The translations under genes and the position numbers were made by a program. A stretch of DNA of 32,947 bases, taken from Fuerstiella sp. Lineage in GTDB: Bacteria > Planctomycetota > Planctomycetia > Planctomycetales > Planctomycetaceae. The notes below the pieces were generated by a model. It was not told the origin of the DNA. It ran no database searches and was given only the letters and a program-made list of their open reading frames with translations. Positions 17,368 through 26,767 of the stretch are shown in pieces. The first letter of the stretch is position 1, and the number at the start of each line of letters is the position of its first letter. The stretch lies in assembly GCA_014238335.1 (NCBI GenBank), contig JABABI010000043.1, positions 1 through 32,947 of the forward strand. Reading direction: 5' to 3'.

Positions 17368-20143
17368 CTTCGGGTATCTCCTGCAGGGAAGGTGGGATAT
17401 TCAGGGGAGGGATTTCTGACTGTGGCTGTGGCGAAAGCTCAGTCGGTGCAGGCATGATTTCGCGACCCGTTCCATCAAGCAGATAGAATTTGTCTTCCCA
17501 GACTCCTGTGGAGTCAACCTGCATGATACCCATATCTCTGTAGATGTTAAGGCGATTGGTCTCGTAAGTTACCCAACGACCGACAAGACCATTGCTCGCG
17601 TTTAGGAGCGACCGGAGAGCGTTCAACAGCGAAAAACTAGATTGCTGCGGGCTGGTCACAGCTGTGTCGTATGCTCGGGCAGAATTCCGCAAGGCCTGAC
17701 GATCAATTTCCAGCTGCTGCTCCGAAACCATCAGCTGCCGCCAGCTGTTGCGGATTTCCTGTTTTACCCGATCTTCCGCAAGCATATAGTCCCGGCGAGC
17801 ACGCTGATAGGCGATCAAAGCCCGACGATATGTGTTTCGCTCAAGCAAGTGGTCCAGAGGCGTTTTAAAGTTAAGCGACGTGGTAAGATCGCTATTGTTG
17901 CCGTCCAGATCCACCCCACCTCCTACGTCCAGATCCATCAGTGCCAGCAGCTTGTTGGCAGCGAGTTCGACGTCACGTCGGAAGTCCATCACTTCGGCCC
18001 GGGCATTCATCAGATCGCGTCTGTTCTCAAGACCGATTCTGACGACCTCTTCGACATCCGGCGTTTCGGAACTACCTGGCAACGTGAAACGATTCAGCGC
18101 GATTACGTCCACACGCAGCCCGACCTGCAATACCGCCAGTGCCTGAGAGATCTTCAGCAGCTCTTCACGAATTGCGATGGCCGCATCGCGAAGCTCACTG
18201 AAGAATTCGTCGATTGTTATTTCCTCCAGTTGCTCTGCGCTCCCAACGATCGGCAGGTCTCTCCATCCCATCGGTAACTCTAATGGTCCGATCGACTTGT
18301 TGCCGTCGACGTCCAGTGCTTTCAGCATCTGCTCCTCGCTCTCGTGGTTCAGGATTGTGTTCAGCAGATCGATAACGCTGGCGAAAGATTCAAAATCACC
18401 TTCGCTGATGCGAAACATCTTTAGGTCACGAGCAACATCGTTCAAGACACGTTCCCGCTCCTCTTCTGAGGCGAATGCGCGTCCACCCGTATTCTGCAGG
18501 TTCTTTCCATCGCTGGTCACTTCCAGAATATCTCTGATAGGCTGGAAGTCCGACTTCACGCGGTTCAGACCCTTATTACGGAGTTCGTTCTTAAGAGTTT
18601 GCAGTTGTTCGACGTAGAGCTTGAGGTCTTCGAATCCGGGTGAAAGACGTTCCACGTCATTTTCGTCTTGCGGCACAGGCAGCAGGCTCGGGCCCCGTTC
18701 CTTCGCAAATTCCTTGAGGGAGGATTCCAGTGACAGTAGTTCAGGGGAAATTAACTCAAACGGGGCCAGAAACGATGTATCGATGGTCAATATGATGTTG
18801 GGGGGCAGTCCGAGCTCGATCTTGAAAGCGTCAAGCAGGTCCGCCAGTGTCAGACGGAAACCCTGTAAAGTGCTTTGCGAACTGTTGAGCGTGGTTACGA
18901 TGTCAATCACGCCCTGGCTGACAACATCCGGATCCTTGTAACGGATCAACTCCCTGGCGGCAGCCTGAAACAGGTGGTCTTCAGAGACAGCGAGCAACTG
19001 CTGCTCACGCTCTGCCGTCATGTCGCCCGTCCAGATCAGGAACCCCGCCGGCTCAAAACGCAGATGCGGTCGTAACTCCTCTGGAATCACGGCATCTTCG
19101 GGAAACCGAAGCAGTCGATCGGAAACTGTGACCTGCCTTAGCTTGTCGGCTTCCTGAGCAATTTCGATCTGCTCTCTCAGCAGCCGTATGTTGTTCTCCT
19201 CGTTAATAATTCTCTGCTGTTGCTGCTGCAGACGCAGGTAACTGCTGGCAATCACTGCGAACAACGTCTGGCGAAACCTTGCCATGTCACGAATTTGATA
19301 CAACAGGTTACGTTCGGCCTGGGTCAGATTTTCCAGAATGACGCGGCGACCACCGTCGGCCATAAACGGCTGGGTCAACTGCCACGCCAGACTCGGAGCC
19401 GACACTGCGTTCGTCGTTGAATTCCACGTAATCGTGTTCAAGATATCGACAGACCACTGAGCCCCACTCGGCAGCAGTCGTTGTATGCCTAGTCCGTGTG
19501 TGAGAGATTGATTGGGTGTTCCAGCAACGCCCCGTCCGTTTCTTGCACGGAAAAATCCACCCCCTGACCCCAGAGGTGCAAGATGGAACCGAGTTCCCAG
19601 CAAATAACGTTGCCCGGTCAGTTGAAGTGCCTGCAGGTAGACACTTTCCAGTTGTGTCTGGTAGGCACGACTGTGTATGTAGGCTAGGTTAATCGCGTCG
19701 TTAATGGTCAGCGTTGAGATCTCGACGTCCGCGTGCCCATCCACAGGGTTGACACTGTTGACCAATTCGGTGTACGGCGACAGCCAACTGATGTTTTCGA
19801 CACTGGGCGCGTCACCATGTTCATGCCATTTCTTATAGCCCTTAATTCCGTTGACGCAGTGCATGAACTGGTGAGCAGCCGGATCGTCCGGGGGCAGAGG
19901 CTGGCAGTCGGGATTGTCATATTCATCATAAAATCGACTGCGCGGATCTGGATTGATGTCGATGCGGGGCAGAAGCCAACGTTCATCCGACTGTTTTTCG
20001 GCGATTGCCTGATACGAATCCTCGTCGGCACGCTGACTCCATTCACTGCGTTTGCAGCCGGACATCGTCGGCAGTAGCATGGACACCAGCAACAGACCTG
20101 TTGCGGTGCCATTGAAACTGTTTGACTGCGAATTGACCCGCAT
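17360..20143 (-). CDS. Very large TolC-like outer-membrane efflux lipoprotein with an internal EF-hand
   Basis: Outer-membrane channel component, first gene of the efflux operon. A hydrophobic leader ends in a lipobox-like TMSGC (C30), preceded by GGGAG eight bases before ATG 20143. Helical TolC-like repeats are recognisable at about 140-340 (INDAINLAYIHSRAYQTQLE, QLTQPFMADGG, LTQAERNLLY) and again at about 690-880 (VRIGLENRRDLMNARAEV, YMLAEDRVKQEIRNSW). At 927 aa it is twice the usual 430-500. The extra 300 or more residues lie between the two halves and are rich in charged helices. They contain one canonical EF-hand loop at 611-622 (DVDGNKSIGPLE). The C-terminal tail is Pro-rich. The insertion may lengthen the periplasmic tunnel or form a sensory domain; that is inference. 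Confidence 0.85.
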   Translation of the reverse strand: MRVNSQSNSFNGTATGLLLVSMLLPTMSGCKRSEWSQRADEDSYQAIAEKQSDERWLLPRIDINPDPRSRFYDEYDNPDCQPLPPDDPAAHQFMHCVNGIKGYKKWHEHGDAPSVENISWLSPYTELVNSVNPVDGHADVEISTLTINDAINLAYIHSRAYQTQLESVYLQALQLTGQRYLLGTRFHLAPLGSGGGFFRARNGRGVAGTPNQSLTHGLGIQRLLPSGAQWSVDILNTITWNSTTNAVSAPSLAWQLTQPFMADGGRRVILENLTQAERNLLYQIRDMARFRQTLFAVIASSYLRLQQQQQRIINEENNIRLLREQIEIAQEADKLRQVTVSDRLLRFPEDAVIPEELRPHLRFEPAGFLIWTGDMTAEREQQLLAVSEDHLFQAAARELIRYKDPDVVSQGVIDIVTTLNSSQSTLQGFRLTLADLLDAFKIELGLPPNIILTIDTSFLAPFELISPELLSLESSLKEFAKERGPSLLPVPQDENDVERLSPGFEDLKLYVEQLQTLKNELRNKGLNRVKSDFQPIRDILEVTSDGKNLQNTGGRAFASEEERERVLNDVARDLKMFRISEGDFESFASVIDLLNTILNHESEEQMLKALDVDGNKSIGPLELPMGWRDLPIVGSAEQLEEITIDEFFSELRDAAIAIREELLKISQALAVLQVGLRVDVIALNRFTLPGSSETPDVEEVVRIGLENRRDLMNARAEVMDFRRDVELAANKLLALMDLDVGGGVDLDGNNSDLTTSLNFKTPLDHLLERNTYRRALIAYQRARRDYMLAEDRVKQEIRNSWRQLMVSEQQLEIDRQALRNSARAYDTAVTSPQQSSFSLLNALRSLLNASNGLVGRWVTYETNRLNIYRDMGIMQVDSTGVWEDKFYLLDGTGREIMPAPTELSPQPQSEIPPLNIPPSLQEIPEDE

Positions 20144-20158
20144 AATGGAAGCTCCCGG

Positions 20159-20178
20159 ACCTTCGGGTTTCTGAAGGT
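20159..20178. promoter_or_regulatory. Inverted repeat just upstream of the efflux operon
   Basis: ACCTTC, eight bases, GAAGGT: a perfect six-bp dyad starting 16 bases upstream of the first gene of the operon. It sits where an operator or a leader hairpin could act. It is short enough to be chance. Confidence 0.25.
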
Positions 20179-20199
20179 GTTTGATTCACGACAAAAGGC

Positions 20200-22176
20200 A
20201 GCGTTCCGAACCGTTATTCCGTGGAAAGACGAAGGCTCGCTGCGCAGCCTGATTCGAAGCTTCCGTTTGTCGCAGTAATACCAATAGGAACGAATTCGAC
20301 AATTCTGCCGGTTCTACTCGACGTAGAAGTGATGTGGCCGTGTGGTTTCGTGCGACCGTCACCATTAACTGTTGCAATCTCTACAATCGGAAAGGTCTGC
20401 CAAAGCCCGGTATCGTACTTCACCGATGTGGTGTGACTCTCTCCACCGTTCAGCTCCAGAATTGCTCGCCGGAGCCGCTAAAACTCCTTGCGATAGGCAA
20501 TATCGGACTGCGTGCCAGTCATGTAATGGGCGACTGCCGCGGTTTCCGGGCATCGCCTGTCTGGCCAGGTTCAGGTTGGGCCGAACCCGGAACGGGAAAG
20601 CAATGGCAGGCCCAGGCTTCAGTGCGAACACCGTGGGCGATTTACGAATTCGTGCCGCATCGTGGATGCCGTCGCGTCGAACGCTTGCCGTGAAAAGTGT
20701 GTGCCCGGGTTCTCTCAGCTCTACGACGATTCGTCCGATCTGAGTGAAGTCAGATACGCCGAAGCTGAGGGTCGGACAGTCCGTGGGAAGGGCTATCAAA
20801 GCGGTAACACACAGCAATTATTCTTTCTACGACCCTCAACTTCATCCGGAGTCACCTTCCCCGCCTCACCAAACTGGCTGTTTGAGGCCACCTTCACACG
20901 CACTTTTTCAAGGGCATCTGCACCCACAGCACGTCACGATTACAATCAGATTCTGTATCGACTGGATGTTGAAACACTGAATGTCGCAGACAGAGAAGCT
21001 CCCACGGGTGAATCTCTACATGAACCGGGCAGCGGAGATCCGCCTTCTTCGGGCGTTGCAGACGTTCAGGCGCGACGCGTTCACGTGGGTTCCGGCTTTG
21101 GCCAGCCCAGGCTTTAAACGGTACCCAGCATGTCAGTGTTGGAAACGGGGCATCGAACAACACGCAGTACTCTGCCACACTGTCCTGCCAGAACACAAGA
21201 TGGCCGTGAGGCATCCGTGTGGGTCTCTTCGATCCCTCAACATGCGTCCCCACGACGGCGTGTTTATCAAATCCAGGGTCTGCTTAGTCCAGGCACACAG
21301 ACCTTTCTCAAATGCTGTGAGTGGTCGTCGAATCCCGGGAGTAGGTTACGGCGTACCAGTTTCGCCCCTCAGGGTCTGGCAGCCTTACATATCCGCCACG
21401 CCAGGTTAGCCCGTCACCGGGCATCTTTGCAACATTTCGCGGCGTACCGCGTTCATCTGAGACGTAGTCAGACCGCAGTTGAATGGGCGGCTGAAACGAT
21501 TGAAGCGGCTGAAGTTTCGCCGTGGGCCCAAATCCTGTGAAACCTATCCCACCCGGTAGTTGGGCAGCTACGTTTTCCCACAGTCCCAGGACAAAGTTTC
21601 GCCGTGACGGGCGTTCTACACGCTGCCGGAGCCTAGAATTTGCTGCTCTGTCCAGACTGTGCGCCTCCCCGTTATTGCCTCTCTGCGAACATCCCGGCAC
21701 CACTTATTCGCCAACGCCGCTAACCGGAAAGCTGTCTTCGGGCCTTGATCGTCAGGGTCAGACCGGGGCAGCGTACAAGCAGAACCCCTAAGTACGCGGA
21801 TGCCCCCTTGCCGACTGCGTCCCCATGGCCTGCCAAATACATCTCTACGTCCATCAACTCCGGCAAATCGAAACAGATGATTCCAGTGTTGTCGGACAAG
21901 AATTTAACGTTGTGAATTGTCGTCCACTGTCCAAGCGGCACCGGCCAGTTGGTGCCTGCGTCGATAATTAGTGCGAATTCGGCATTGTTCCGACGCGACT
22001 GATGTTGCCGTCGACAACAGGAAACTGACGCAACTGAACAACACGGTTGCTCGGAACGCCCTCCACTTTGTTGGATTCTGCGGCATTAACCAGCACCCGT
22101 TTCTTAGGGTCGGTCCATAGTGCCAACACAATTCGGTCGTGTTCACGTTAGCATTTCCCGTGTTTTTCCGCGCCAC
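20200..22176 (-). pseudogene. Multiply frameshifted remnant of a large secreted-protein gene, family not recognised
   Basis: Protein-like fragments follow one another on the minus strand in changing frames over about 2 kb. A possible ATG at 22176 leads to a hydrophobic signal-like stretch (ATVLFSCVSFLLSTATSVAS). A second frame at about 21993-21720 reads AEFALIIDAGTNWPVPLGQW and later MDVEMYLAGHGDAVGKGASAY. A third at about 21640-21330 includes FVLGLWENVAAQLPGG and VRLPDPEGRNWYAVTYSR. Later pieces include PHGHLVFWQDSVAEY (about 21200) and YDTGLWQTFPIVEIATVNGDG (about 20415). Each runs 30-130 residues before a stop or shift. The order and strand agree with a single lost gene of perhaps 600 residues. 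I cannot name the family, and boundaries are approximate. No intact gene is supported in this interval on either strand. Confidence 0.5.
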
Positions 22177-22310
22177 CGCGGATGGTACGGGCTCGTGAGC
22201 AAGTTACCGGCTGTAAACCAGTTCTTATAGAACAGCTTCCGAAACGTACGGCCCATGCTTCTGAGATCCGTACGGGCGACCCGGATTTTAGTGCAGTCGC
22301 CGACGTACTG

Positions 22311-23240
22311 TCAGCCAATCAGCGTTTGCAAATGCAATTCCACGCAGTCGGCCAGTCGGTCAACGTTGTATCCGCCTTCCAGCATGCTCACCAGTCGGCC
22401 ATTTGCGTGAGTGGCCGCAACCTGCATGACCAGTTTCGTCAATTCTGCAAAATCCTCTGTCTGCAGCCCCAAAGAGCCGATGGGGTCTTCGACGTGAGCA
22501 TCAAAGCCGGCACTGATGATCACGAGTTCCGGCCGGCACTGATCTGCGGCAACCGTCAGCGTATTTTCGAAGGCAGTGAGATAGTCTTTTCGGGAAGTGC
22601 CAAAACGCACGGGCAGGTTGAACACCGTTCCCAGGCCCGTTCCACGACCGGTTTCACTTTTTCGGCCGGAGCCTGGGTAGAACGGGAAACGGTGAGCGGA
22701 AAAGAAGGTAACGTTTTCGTCTTCATAGAAGACATCCTGGGTGCCATTACCATGATGAACGTCCCAGTCAACGACAAGAACTTTATCTACACCAAGCCGC
22801 TGCACCGCAGTGCGGGCCGCGACAGCAACGTTGCCCAGCAGACAAAAACCCATGGCCGCATCCGGCACCGCATGGTGTCCTGGCGGACGAACAAGACACA
22901 ATGCCTGGTCAGCTTCCTGGTTAATAACGCGTGTAACAGCATCAACGCCGGTGCCAGCGGCCAGCCAGGCGGTATCTGCTGAATCCGGACTCACGACGGT
23001 ATCCGCGTCCATGTGACCTCCCCCCGCGTCCGCCAGGCTGCGCAGCACTTGAAGATGATCGGCAGAATGTACGCGGGCGACATCCTTGTCGCTGGCTCGC
23101 AGAACGGGCACACGGGTCACTCGAGACAGCAACTTTGAGGACTTCAAACAAGCATGCACGCGTTCCAGCCGCGCCGCGCACTCAGGGTGATTCCCGGTGT
23201 CGTGCAGCAGAAACTGATCGTCCATGTACAGCATCGTCAT
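22311..23240 (-). CDS. Histone deacetylase-family (class II-like/AcuC-type) amidohydrolase
   Basis: Zn-dependent deacetylase of the arginase/HDAC fold; bacterial members act on acetyl-lysine, acetylpolyamines or acetylated small molecules. All signatures are intact: RPPGHH with H122 and H123, DWDVHHGNGTQ with zinc ligands D160 and H162, SAGFDAH with third ligand D247, and EGGYN with catalytic Y291. The length (309 aa) is standard for the single-domain bacterial type. AGGAG seven bases before ATG 23240 fixes the start. It lies 87 bp downstream of the zinc-ribbon/DUF1559 gene on the same strand and could be co-transcribed with it. The substrate cannot be predicted. Confidence 0.93.
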   Translation of the reverse strand: MTMLYMDDQFLLHDTGNHPECAARLERVHACLKSSKLLSRVTRVPVLRASDKDVARVHSADHLQVLRSLADAGGGHMDADTVVSPDSADTAWLAAGTGVDAVTRVINQEADQALCLVRPPGHHAVPDAAMGFCLLGNVAVAARTAVQRLGVDKVLVVDWDVHHGNGTQDVFYEDENVTFFSAHRFPFYPGSGRKSETGRGTGLGTVFNLPVRFGTSRKDYLTAFENTLTVAADQCRPELVIISAGFDAHVEDPIGSLGLQTEDFAELTKLVMQVAATHANGRLVSMLEGGYNVDRLADCVELHLQTLIG

Positions 23241-23327
23241 CGAGTGACTCCTGGATTCCCTCGGAGCGAACTGTCACCCGTCATGGAACCATTTCAAGTT
23301 CCGTATTACGCCAGCACAGCATCCCTG

Positions 23328-25412
23328 TCACCGATTGACAGGCTCCATCCCGTTCCGTGTAAACAGTGCTTTCAGATCGTCTGCGACGTCACTGACAGTT
23401 ACCACCCGCCCGTCGGCAAAAGCCGCTCGAAACCCTTCCAGGGCACCACCCTGCAGATTGTCAAGCACACCATCCGGACTGAATGCGTAGTCAGCCGGCT
23501 GAGTCCAGATCACTGCCAGTTCCGAAGGAACTTCGACAATCATGATGGTGTTTGTACTTCCGTCAATGATGTCTCGCATGCCGAGTTCCGTGTTGTCTTC
23601 AAAGGCCGCGCCCGGTCCCACGGGTACCTGATATATAGTGTGGCCAGGTTTCAGATCATCCACCCTTGCGCGAAAAACATCTGGCATTTGTTCCACAAGA
23701 GGTTGATTCGCGGGGCTGTCCCATGGTTCGTCCAGTACGAACTGATCGTAAAGATCTTCGTGCCCCAAAAACGGCAACAGATGCACACGCCAGCTGAGCA
23801 GCAGATCGCCCGACTCCGTCCGCGACGCAGACTTCGGCAAACGGCCGTAAACCTGATGAAAATTATGCATTGCCAGTGCCATACTCTTCAGGTTGTTTTT
23901 CTGCTGAGTACCCTGAGCGGTATTTCTTGCCTCCTGCATTGCCGGACCAATCATCATGGGAATCATCGGAATGAACATTGCCAGCTGCTTTCCCCCTCCC
24001 ACCGCCGACATCGACATCCGGCAGATATCTTCACTGGCTTCGATTTCCAGAGACTCTGTCAGTGTCTTGTTGAGCGTCAACAGTGGTGCCAGTATCGGTG
24101 GCAACTGCTCTGCCTGAGCTTCCGCCTGTGCCTTACTCTCCTCTGTCGACGCATTCAGCAGCTTGACCATCTGTTGTGCGGCATCGTCATCTGCGCAACG
24201 GGCGGCCATACTGAATCCAATGTCGTCTGTCAGGTCGATGCCGACGGACACGCCTTTACCCGTTGCCAAAAAATGTCTGGCGAGTGCCATGGCGGCAGGG
24301 GGACCCACCGGAGGCAGTTGCGCCATGGGATGCCGAAAAATGGCGTCCGGGTTGGATGGTGAGAACACCACTTGAATGGCAGAGTCGCCCGTGAAAAGTT
24401 GTGCGTCTATGGATGTCGGCGGCGTTGTGAAGGCAGCGGATCGCTTGATCACGTCTTCCATCCCAACCAATACTGTTGTTGAATCGGCTAACGAGATTGC
24501 AGTCGTCTTATCCTCTTCAGGCACTCGCAGGTACGTCATCTGTCCGGCAGTAACGGACTCCGCATTAGGAATGGCCGACTGTAGTTTGCTGAGTTCGACC
24601 GTAGCTTTTGTTCTTACGACAACGATGAAGGGCAGATCTTCAGGGTTCGGCGGTGCTCCGCTGCTGACTGCATCAGAGATGCCCCCAACACCGACAGTGA
24701 TTGACTTAATGTCATCAGGCCCGAATCCCGTCTTCGTTTTGAACTCCTCGATCTGAGGACCAACCATCGGGTTCTGCAGCAGCTGTCCGATAGGTCCCCC
24801 CAGCAGCCGCGCGACATCAATCCGAACAACGGCTTCAGAAGCCGGCGGTAACCATGCCAGATTTACTCCCCCTTCGGCGAAAGCGGGCAACGCAGATGAA
24901 GCCGCTGTCGGGGCCCCGGACGAAGCTGTTGCAGCTTCCGCGTCCGCGGCAGCCACGGTATCTGTGTCCGGCGAAGTGGCGTCATTGGCAGCCACATCGG
25001 CCGCAGCAGCATCCGTTTCAGTGTTAGCAGTCGAATCGCCGCTCTTCGCGAATACGAGCATATAGACCAAACCACCCACCAGGCCGATCCCAAGAATCGC
25101 GACGCCGGCAATCAACGGAGCTTTTGAGCTCTTCTTCGGAGCGACCTTCCTTGCCTTTTTTCCTTTGGCACCGGAGCGCTGAGGACGAGCTGGTTCGCCG
25201 TAGTCGTCATCTCCGTCAGCCCCGAAGTCATCATCTGCGCCATAGTCATCAAAATCATTTGCTGGTGGTGTGCGTTTCTTCTTTGCGCCGCCCGATTTTC
25301 CCGGGACAACAAACGGCTCCTTGCAGGCTGGGCAGCGCAGCTTCTTGCCGACCGCCGGCGCCTTCAACTTCAGTCTTTTGCCACAATTCGTACACTTAAC
25401 AACTTCAGCCAT
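23328..25412 (-). CDS. Zinc-ribbon, single-pass membrane protein with C-terminal DUF1559-like domain
   Basis: A 694-aa anchored protein of a kind common in planctomycetes. The N-terminus is a zinc ribbon with CxxC pairs C7/C10 and C27/C30. A low-complexity Asp/Gly/Tyr and Lys/Arg stretch (about 45-98) leads to one transmembrane helix (about 99-121). An Ala/Thr/Asp-rich linker follows, then a large extracytoplasmic region (about 160-500). The C-terminal domain (about 505-690) carries the DUF1559 pattern (NNLKSMALAMHNFHQVYGRLP, DGSTNTIMIVE, FADGRV). It lacks the N-terminal pilin-like helix usual for DUF1559 proteins; the zinc ribbon and helix replace it. GGAG seven bases before ATG 25412 supports this start over one at 25451. 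The function is unknown. Confidence 0.85.
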   Translation of the reverse strand: MAEVVKCTNCGKRLKLKAPAVGKKLRCPACKEPFVVPGKSGGAKKKRTPPANDFDDYGADDDFGADGDDDYGEPARPQRSGAKGKKARKVAPKKSSKAPLIAGVAILGIGLVGGLVYMLVFAKSGDSTANTETDAAAADVAANDATSPDTDTVAAADAEAATASSGAPTAASSALPAFAEGGVNLAWLPPASEAVVRIDVARLLGGPIGQLLQNPMVGPQIEEFKTKTGFGPDDIKSITVGVGGISDAVSSGAPPNPEDLPFIVVVRTKATVELSKLQSAIPNAESVTAGQMTYLRVPEEDKTTAISLADSTTVLVGMEDVIKRSAAFTTPPTSIDAQLFTGDSAIQVVFSPSNPDAIFRHPMAQLPPVGPPAAMALARHFLATGKGVSVGIDLTDDIGFSMAARCADDDAAQQMVKLLNASTEESKAQAEAQAEQLPPILAPLLTLNKTLTESLEIEASEDICRMSMSAVGGGKQLAMFIPMIPMMIGPAMQEARNTAQGTQQKNNLKSMALAMHNFHQVYGRLPKSASRTESGDLLLSWRVHLLPFLGHEDLYDQFVLDEPWDSPANQPLVEQMPDVFRARVDDLKPGHTIYQVPVGPGAAFEDNTELGMRDIIDGSTNTIMIVEVPSELAVIWTQPADYAFSPDGVLDNLQGGALEGFRAAFADGRVVTVSDVADDLKALFTRNGMEPVNR

Positions 25413-25588
25413 GAGACCACTCCGCGGGCAATGAAAAGCCAAAGACAACAAGCCACTGGGCTATATGATAGTCAGATCGCGAAGGAAACGCTCAACCGCG
25501 AGCCGCAGATCATCAGAATCTGTAGGTTTCCTCTGAACGCGATTGTCACTGATTTGGAAGTTGGGCTCACTGACGGTTTACTAAGACA

Positions 25589-25720
25589 GGTGCAGTCACG
25601 GATTGTGATGTCGGACTGGTGGCTCGACTGAACCAACAATAAAAGCTCCGGGATTTGACTCGGCTCTCACGCCAACCACCGGCCTCGCCGCCCAATTGCA
25701 CAACATTCCGTGACTGCACC
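25589..25720. repeat. 132-bp unit bounded by perfect 14-bp inverted repeats
   Basis: GGTGCAGTCACGGA at 25589-25602 and its exact reverse complement at 25707-25720; after one mismatch the match continues three more bases (17 of 18). The interior has no gene. It occupies the gap between divergent genes, upstream of the receiver-ATPase gene. It may be a miniature inverted-repeat element or a long-range regulatory dyad; no obvious flanking direct repeat was seen. Confidence 0.6.
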
Positions 25721-25768
25721 CCAACTTCGCAGGTCCGGGTTAAAGCAACGGACTTACGTTGTTATCAT

Positions 25769-26767
25769 ATGTTGGATTCGGATTGCGTCGTGACGTACAA
25801 AACGGGCGAACATGTGTTGAGAGCTCAGGACCAAACACACGGGCCAACAGTTCTGTTCGTGGATGACTCCGCGACAGACAGGACGCGTGGTGCCGGGCTG
25901 ATCGCGGGAAAACATCCCGAATGGAGAATAATTCAGGCAGCCTGCGCAGAAGACGGTCTGCAAAAGCTGAGAGAACGTCACTTCGACGCTGTCGTTTCTG
26001 ATATTGTCATGCCAAACATGGATGGACGGGAGTTTCTGCGGACGATCAATCAGGACTTTGCCGGACTGCCGGTCGTATTGATCACGGCACAGGGGAATGA
26101 CAGAATCGCTGCCGAGTGTGTCGAACTCGGAGCCGTCAACTATGTCCCCAAACGCCGCATGGCGGAGGATCTGGTGCCGGCGCTGGAAGATGTCATCACT
26201 GCACAAAAGCAACTCGTCGCGACAAGACGAGTGCTGCAGCACGTCGTTCAGAACTGCTGCGAATTCGAAATTCAGAATGATCTTGAGCAAATCAGATCTC
26301 TGATTAACTTCGTACGTGACCGACTTTCCGGCTTCGAACGATTTACCCCGACTGACATCCGGTCAATGACCACGGCGATCCGCGAGTCGCTCTTGAACGC
26401 TTACTTTCACGGGAACCTTGAAGCCAACTCACGACCACTGGAACACACCCGCGACGAATATATCGCGCACGCGGCGCGTCGCAGATCTGACCCCCAATTT
26501 GCTGATCGACGTATCAGACTGGAGATCACCCTTGATCCTGTCGAAATCACTTTTAGAATTTCGGACCAGGGCAAGGGATTCGAACGGGCCGTTGTTGCGG
26601 ATCTGACCGGCCCGCCTGATGAGCGTCTTTGTGCAGGCAACGGCTTTCGTCACATACAACAGTCGATGGACTCCGTGTCGTTTAACGATGCCGGCAACAT
26701 GATTATATTGGCCAGATCGGTTGGCAACGGTCAATCAGCAACTAAAGAATCCAACCCCGTAAATTAG
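25769..26767 (+). CDS. Response regulator fused to RsbW-like ATPase domain (first of tandem pair)
   Basis: Cytoplasmic signalling protein of 332 aa. The receiver domain (about residues 26-145) has the acidic pair in LFVDDSATDRTR, phospho-acceptor D78 (VVSDIVMPNMDG), the Thr of LITAQG and Lys of YVPKRR, so it looks phosphorylatable. After a helical linker, an HATPase_c domain of the anti-sigma/RsbW type follows (about 190-320): N-box RESLLNAYFHGNLE with N210, G1 box DQGKGFE, G2 region AGNGFRHI. I start at ATG 25769; the frame is open from a TTG at 25655, but that part lies inside the inverted-repeat unit and looks non-coding. No good ribosome site is seen. The likely output is binding or phosphorylation of a partner protein, controlled by the receiver. 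Confidence 0.85.
   Translation: MLDSDCVVTYKTGEHVLRAQDQTHGPTVLFVDDSATDRTRGAGLIAGKHPEWRIIQAACAEDGLQKLRERHFDAVVSDIVMPNMDGREFLRTINQDFAGLPVVLITAQGNDRIAAECVELGAVNYVPKRRMAEDLVPALEDVITAQKQLVATRRVLQHVVQNCCEFEIQNDLEQIRSLINFVRDRLSGFERFTPTDIRSMTTAIRESLLNAYFHGNLEANSRPLEHTRDEYIAHAARRRSDPQFADRRIRLEITLDPVEITFRISDQGKGFERAVVADLTGPPDERLCAGNGFRHIQQSMDSVSFNDAGNMIILARSVGNGQSATKESNPVN

Noticed and set aside
22182..22982. Plus-strand open frame of 266 codons opposite the HDAC gene
   Set aside because: It is antisense to all HDAC signature motifs and has no recognisable domain.
23154..24362. Plus-strand open frame of 402 codons opposite the HDAC and DUF1559 genes
   Set aside because: It is rich in His, Arg, Cys and Gln, typical of antisense frames, and overlaps two well-supported genes.
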